In this document: positions 43,420 to 45,746 of the stretch, one piece after another
How the letters are laid out: each line of letters begins with the position of its first letter
Position numbering within the stretch: the first letter of the stretch is position 1
Assembly: GCF_001644025.1 (NCBI RefSeq)
Contig: NZ_LUUK01000023.1
Coordinates: forward strand, 1-45,746
Origin: Methylomonas koyamae
GTDB taxonomy: Bacteria > Pseudomonadota > Gammaproteobacteria > Methylococcales > Methylomonadaceae
Length of the DNA stretch: 45,746 nucleotides
Reading direction: 5' to 3'
Program-made: the position numbers and the translations under genes
Notes under the pieces: generated by a model
The model's input: the letters and a program-made list of their open reading frames with translations, nothing else
Databases searched by the model: none
Told to the model about the DNA's origin: nothing

Positions 43420-44361
43420 TCAGGACGGACCGTTCAGAAAGGTACGCTGTATCTCGACGCCCAACGCATTGTTGCGGACGATGAAATCTTGTAGAAACGC
43501 GTGCAAACCGGTGCGAACGATGTCGCTCATCCGGCCGAAATGCAGGCGTGCGTGGTTTTCGCCGGCCAAGCGCAGACATTCTCGACCGCGCCGGCCGCAC
43601 AACTGTTCCAGGATCGGCGCCAATTCGTCGTAGCAGGCGTGTAGCGAACGCGGCATGTCGTCGCGCAACACCAGCAATTCTGCGACTTTCCAGGGCTCCA
43701 GCGTATCGCGGAACACTTTCTGGTAAGCCTCGAACGCCGATACCGACCGCAGCAAGGAGCTCCATTCGTAATAATCGACTTCGGTGGTTTGATCGGCGTC
43801 GGGCAACAACAGTTGAAATTTGGCGTCCAGCAGCCGCCCGGTGTTGTCGGCCCGTTCGACGAAACTACCGATCCTCACGAATTTGTAACCGTCGTCACGC
43901 AACATCGTGCCGAAGGTAACGCCGCGAAACAAGTGCGAACGGGACTTGACCCAATCGCAGAACTCGCCGATTTCGGCTTCGGGCAAGCCACCGCGGATGC
44001 GTTGTCTTAGCTCTATCCACAACGCATTGACGGTTTCCCACATTTCCGAAGACATCGCGACCCGCACGGCGCGGGCGTTCTCGCGCGCCGCGCCCAGCGC
44101 GCTGACGATGCTGGACGGATTGCGTTCGTCCAGCGCCATGTAGCGAATCACGTTGGCGGCGGTATAGGTCCCGTAATCGCGTTCGAATACCTCGATATCG
44201 TCGGCGATCAGCACCGGCGGTTTCCAGCGCGCGGCTTCGTCGTAAGGACTATTGGCGACCAGCGACATCCGGTAGGTGACATCCAGGACCCTGGCCATGT
44301 TCTCGGCGCGCTCGATGTAGCGCGCCATCCAGTACAAATGGTCGGCGGTGCGGCTCAGCAT
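43420..44361 (-). CDS. Alpha-E domain protein (DUF403 type)
   Basis: The 313-residue all-helical protein starts MLSRTADHLYWMARYIERAENMARVLDV, the hallmark of the alpha-E family (COG2307). A second related segment reads FVRIGSFVERADNTGRLLDAKFQL, so the fold has an internal repeat. Alpha-E proteins occur almost always beside circularly permuted ATP-grasp proteins and are predicted partners of peptide-bond-forming enzymes; no direct function is known. The start at 44361 overlaps the ATP-grasp gene by seven bases and has GAGGA upstream, which argues for tight coupling. A longer open frame from 44454 is rejected for that reason. Confidence 0.92.
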   Translation of the reverse strand: MLSRTADHLYWMARYIERAENMARVLDVTYRMSLVANSPYDEAARWKPPVLIADDIEVFERDYGTYTAANVIRYMALDERNPSSIVSALGAARENARAVRVAMSSEMWETVNALWIELRQRIRGGLPEAEIGEFCDWVKSRSHLFRGVTFGTMLRDDGYKFVRIGSFVERADNTGRLLDAKFQLLLPDADQTTEVDYYEWSSLLRSVSAFEAYQKVFRDTLEPWKVAELLVLRDDMPRSLHACYDELAPILEQLCGRRGRECLRLAGENHARLHFGRMSDIVRTGLHAFLQDFIVRNNALGVEIQRTFLNGPS

Positions 44362-45746
44362 GGTTTGTCCTCGTTCAACACCCAAGTGTCCTTGGTCCCG
44401 CCACCCTGCGAGGAATTCACGACTAGCGACCCTTCCCGCATCGCGACCCGGCACAAACCGCCGGGTACCAAGGTCACGGTCTTGCCGGACAGCACGAAGG
44501 GCCGTAGATCCACGTGGCGCGGCGCCACGCCGGCTTCGACCAGGGTCGGGCAGGTCGACAGCGCCAGGGTCGGCTGGGCAATGTAATTATCCGGATCGGC
44601 CAGAATGCGATCACGAAACTCCAGAATTTGCTGCTTGGAAGCGGTCGGACCGACCAACATGCCGTAACCGCCGGAACCCTGTACTTCCTTGACCACCAAT
44701 TCGTCCAGGTGCTCCAACACGTATTTGCGGTCGTCTGCTTCCGCCAGTTTGTAGGTCGGCACGTTGGACAGGATCGGTTCCTCGCCCAGATAGAACCGAA
44801 CCATGTCCGGGACATAGGTATACGTGGCCTTGTCGTCGGCAACGCCGGTACCGATCGCGTTGGCCAGCGTCACGCCGCCGTTGCGATAGGCTTCGACGAT
44901 ACCCGGCACGCCCAATAGCGAATCCGGCCGGAAGGCTTTAGGATCGATGAAGTCGTCGTCGATACGACGGTAAATCACATCGACCTGCTTGGGACCGTCG
45001 GTGGTGCGCATATACACCAGATCGTCCTCGACGAACAAGTCCTGGCCCTCGACCAGTTCGATACCCATTTGCTGCGCCAGAAACGCATGTTCGAAATAGG
45101 CGCTGTTGTAGGCGCCCGGCGTCAGCAACACCACCGTCGGATCTTGCACGCCGGGCTGAGCCACCGCTCGCAGATTGTTCAACAGCACTTGCGGATAGTG
45201 CTCGACCGGCGCCACCGCATAGCGACGGAATAATTCCGGGAACAAGCGCATCATCATTTTGCGGTTCTCCAACATGTAGGACACGCCGGACGGCGTCCGC
45301 AAGTTGTCCTCGAGCACGTAGAATTGATTCTCGCCGGTTCTCACAATATCGATGCCGGCGATGTGCGCGTAGATACCGCCCGGCGCCGCGACGCCCTGCA
45401 TCTCCGGGCGGTACATTTCGTTTTCCAGCATGGCGGCGGGCACGATGCCGGCCTTGACGATTTCCCGATCGTGGTAGAGATCGTTCAGAAACGCGTTCAA
45501 GGCCCTCACCCGCTGAATCGCGCCGTCGGCCAATTGCCGCCATTCGCTGGCCGCCAGAATCCTCGGCACGACATCGAACGGAATCAGCCGCTCGGCGCCG
45601 GCCTCGTCGCCATAGACGTTGAAGGTGATGCCAACCCGGCGGAACAACATCTCCGCCTCTCGGGACTTTTGCATCAGCTGGGCCTGATCGATGCCGTCCA
45701 ACCAGTCCGCAAAGGGTTGATAGAGCGCCCGCACGCTGCCGTCGGG
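44355..45746 (-). CDS. Circularly permuted ATP-grasp protein (DUF404/DUF407 type), 5' end outside window
   Basis: At least 463 residues are present; the frame is open to the window edge, so the N-terminus is missing. It belongs to the circularly permuted ATP-grasp type 2 family (COG2308), predicted amide- or peptide-bond-forming ligases. Typical stretches are FNVYGDEAGAERLIPFD, RVRALNAFLNDLYHDREIV, FYVLEDNLRTPSGVSYM, NAIGTGVADDKATYTYVPDM and VVKEVQGSGGYGMLVGP. The last is the nucleotide-binding lysine and glycine-rich loop. It is the most upstream gene visible in the operon and overlaps the alpha-E gene by seven bases. Substrates are not known. Confidence 0.92.
   Translation of the reverse strand, partial: PDGSVRALYQPFADWLDGIDQAQLMQKSREAEMLFRRVGITFNVYGDEAGAERLIPFDVVPRILAASEWRQLADGAIQRVRALNAFLNDLYHDREIVKAGIVPAAMLENEMYRPEMQGVAAPGGIYAHIAGIDIVRTGENQFYVLEDNLRTPSGVSYMLENRKMMMRLFPELFRRYAVAPVEHYPQVLLNNLRAVAQPGVQDPTVVLLTPGAYNSAYFEHAFLAQQMGIELVEGQDLFVEDDLVYMRTTDGPKQVDVIYRRIDDDFIDPKAFRPDSLLGVPGIVEAYRNGGVTLANAIGTGVADDKATYTYVPDMVRFYLGEEPILSNVPTYKLAEADDRKYVLEHLDELVVKEVQGSGGYGMLVGPTASKQQILEFRDRILADPDNYIAQPTLALSTCPTLVEAGVAPRHVDLRPFVLSGKTVTLVPGGLCRVAMREGSLVVNSSQGGGTKDTWVLNEDKPC

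Overview
The window looks like the chromosome of a GC-rich gammaproteobacterium. A methanotroph of the Methylomonas type (Methylococcales) would fit: it has phosphoenolpyruvate carboxylase, a fructose-6-phosphate-aldolase-like enzyme, a VPLPA-CTERM protein and a rich signalling and TonB repertoire. This assignment rests on gene content only, because no rRNA, tRNA or methane-oxidation gene lies in the window. I found no tRNA, rRNA, CRISPR array, transposase or integrase.

Region 1 (1-2.4 kb) is AT-rich accessory DNA. A block dense in hairpins (1-323) is followed by an integron-type cassette run on the minus strand. Two attC-like sites (1219-1287 and 1764-1826) and a lone core site (2383-2389) delimit three single-gene units: a TIR-domain protein, a small secreted protein and a membrane protein with an Asp-Lys repeat.

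Region 2 (2.5-12.6 kb) holds a Crp/Fnr regulator, a 59-residue membrane ORF, an aldolase-permease pair, a VPLPA-CTERM surface protein, and a four-gene exporter operon (membrane protein, ABC protein, HlyD-like adaptor, TolC-like lipoprotein). The ABC protein lacks several catalytic residues.

Region 3 (12.6-23.6 kb) has ppc divergent from a NhaR-like LysR gene. Next is a minus-strand signalling operon: chemoreceptor, then a 1351-residue hybrid histidine kinase with two receivers and an Hpt domain, then an HD-GYP response regulator that probably degrades cyclic di-GMP.

Region 4 (23.7-31 kb) has a Calx-beta autotransporter, a GT1 glycosyltransferase, a four-helix membrane protein that loosely resembles styrene oxide isomerase, a divergent AraC regulator and a Lon-related protease.

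Region 5 (31-38.6 kb) is an iron-uptake locus: FecI-like sigma factor, FecR-like anti-sigma factor, TonB-dependent siderophore receptor with a signalling domain, and a PepSY membrane protein. A second chemoreceptor follows. The receptor's plug and barrel are visibly AT-richer than the DNA around them.

Region 6 (38.8-45.7 kb) is a tightly packed minus-strand operon: circularly permuted ATP-grasp protein (cut by the window end), alpha-E protein, a VOC/HPPD-like putative iron dioxygenase, and a transglutaminase-DUF2126 protein. The ATP-grasp/alpha-E/transglutaminase set is a known but poorly understood predicted peptide-ligation system. The dioxygenase-like member is the part I consider most likely to be undescribed.
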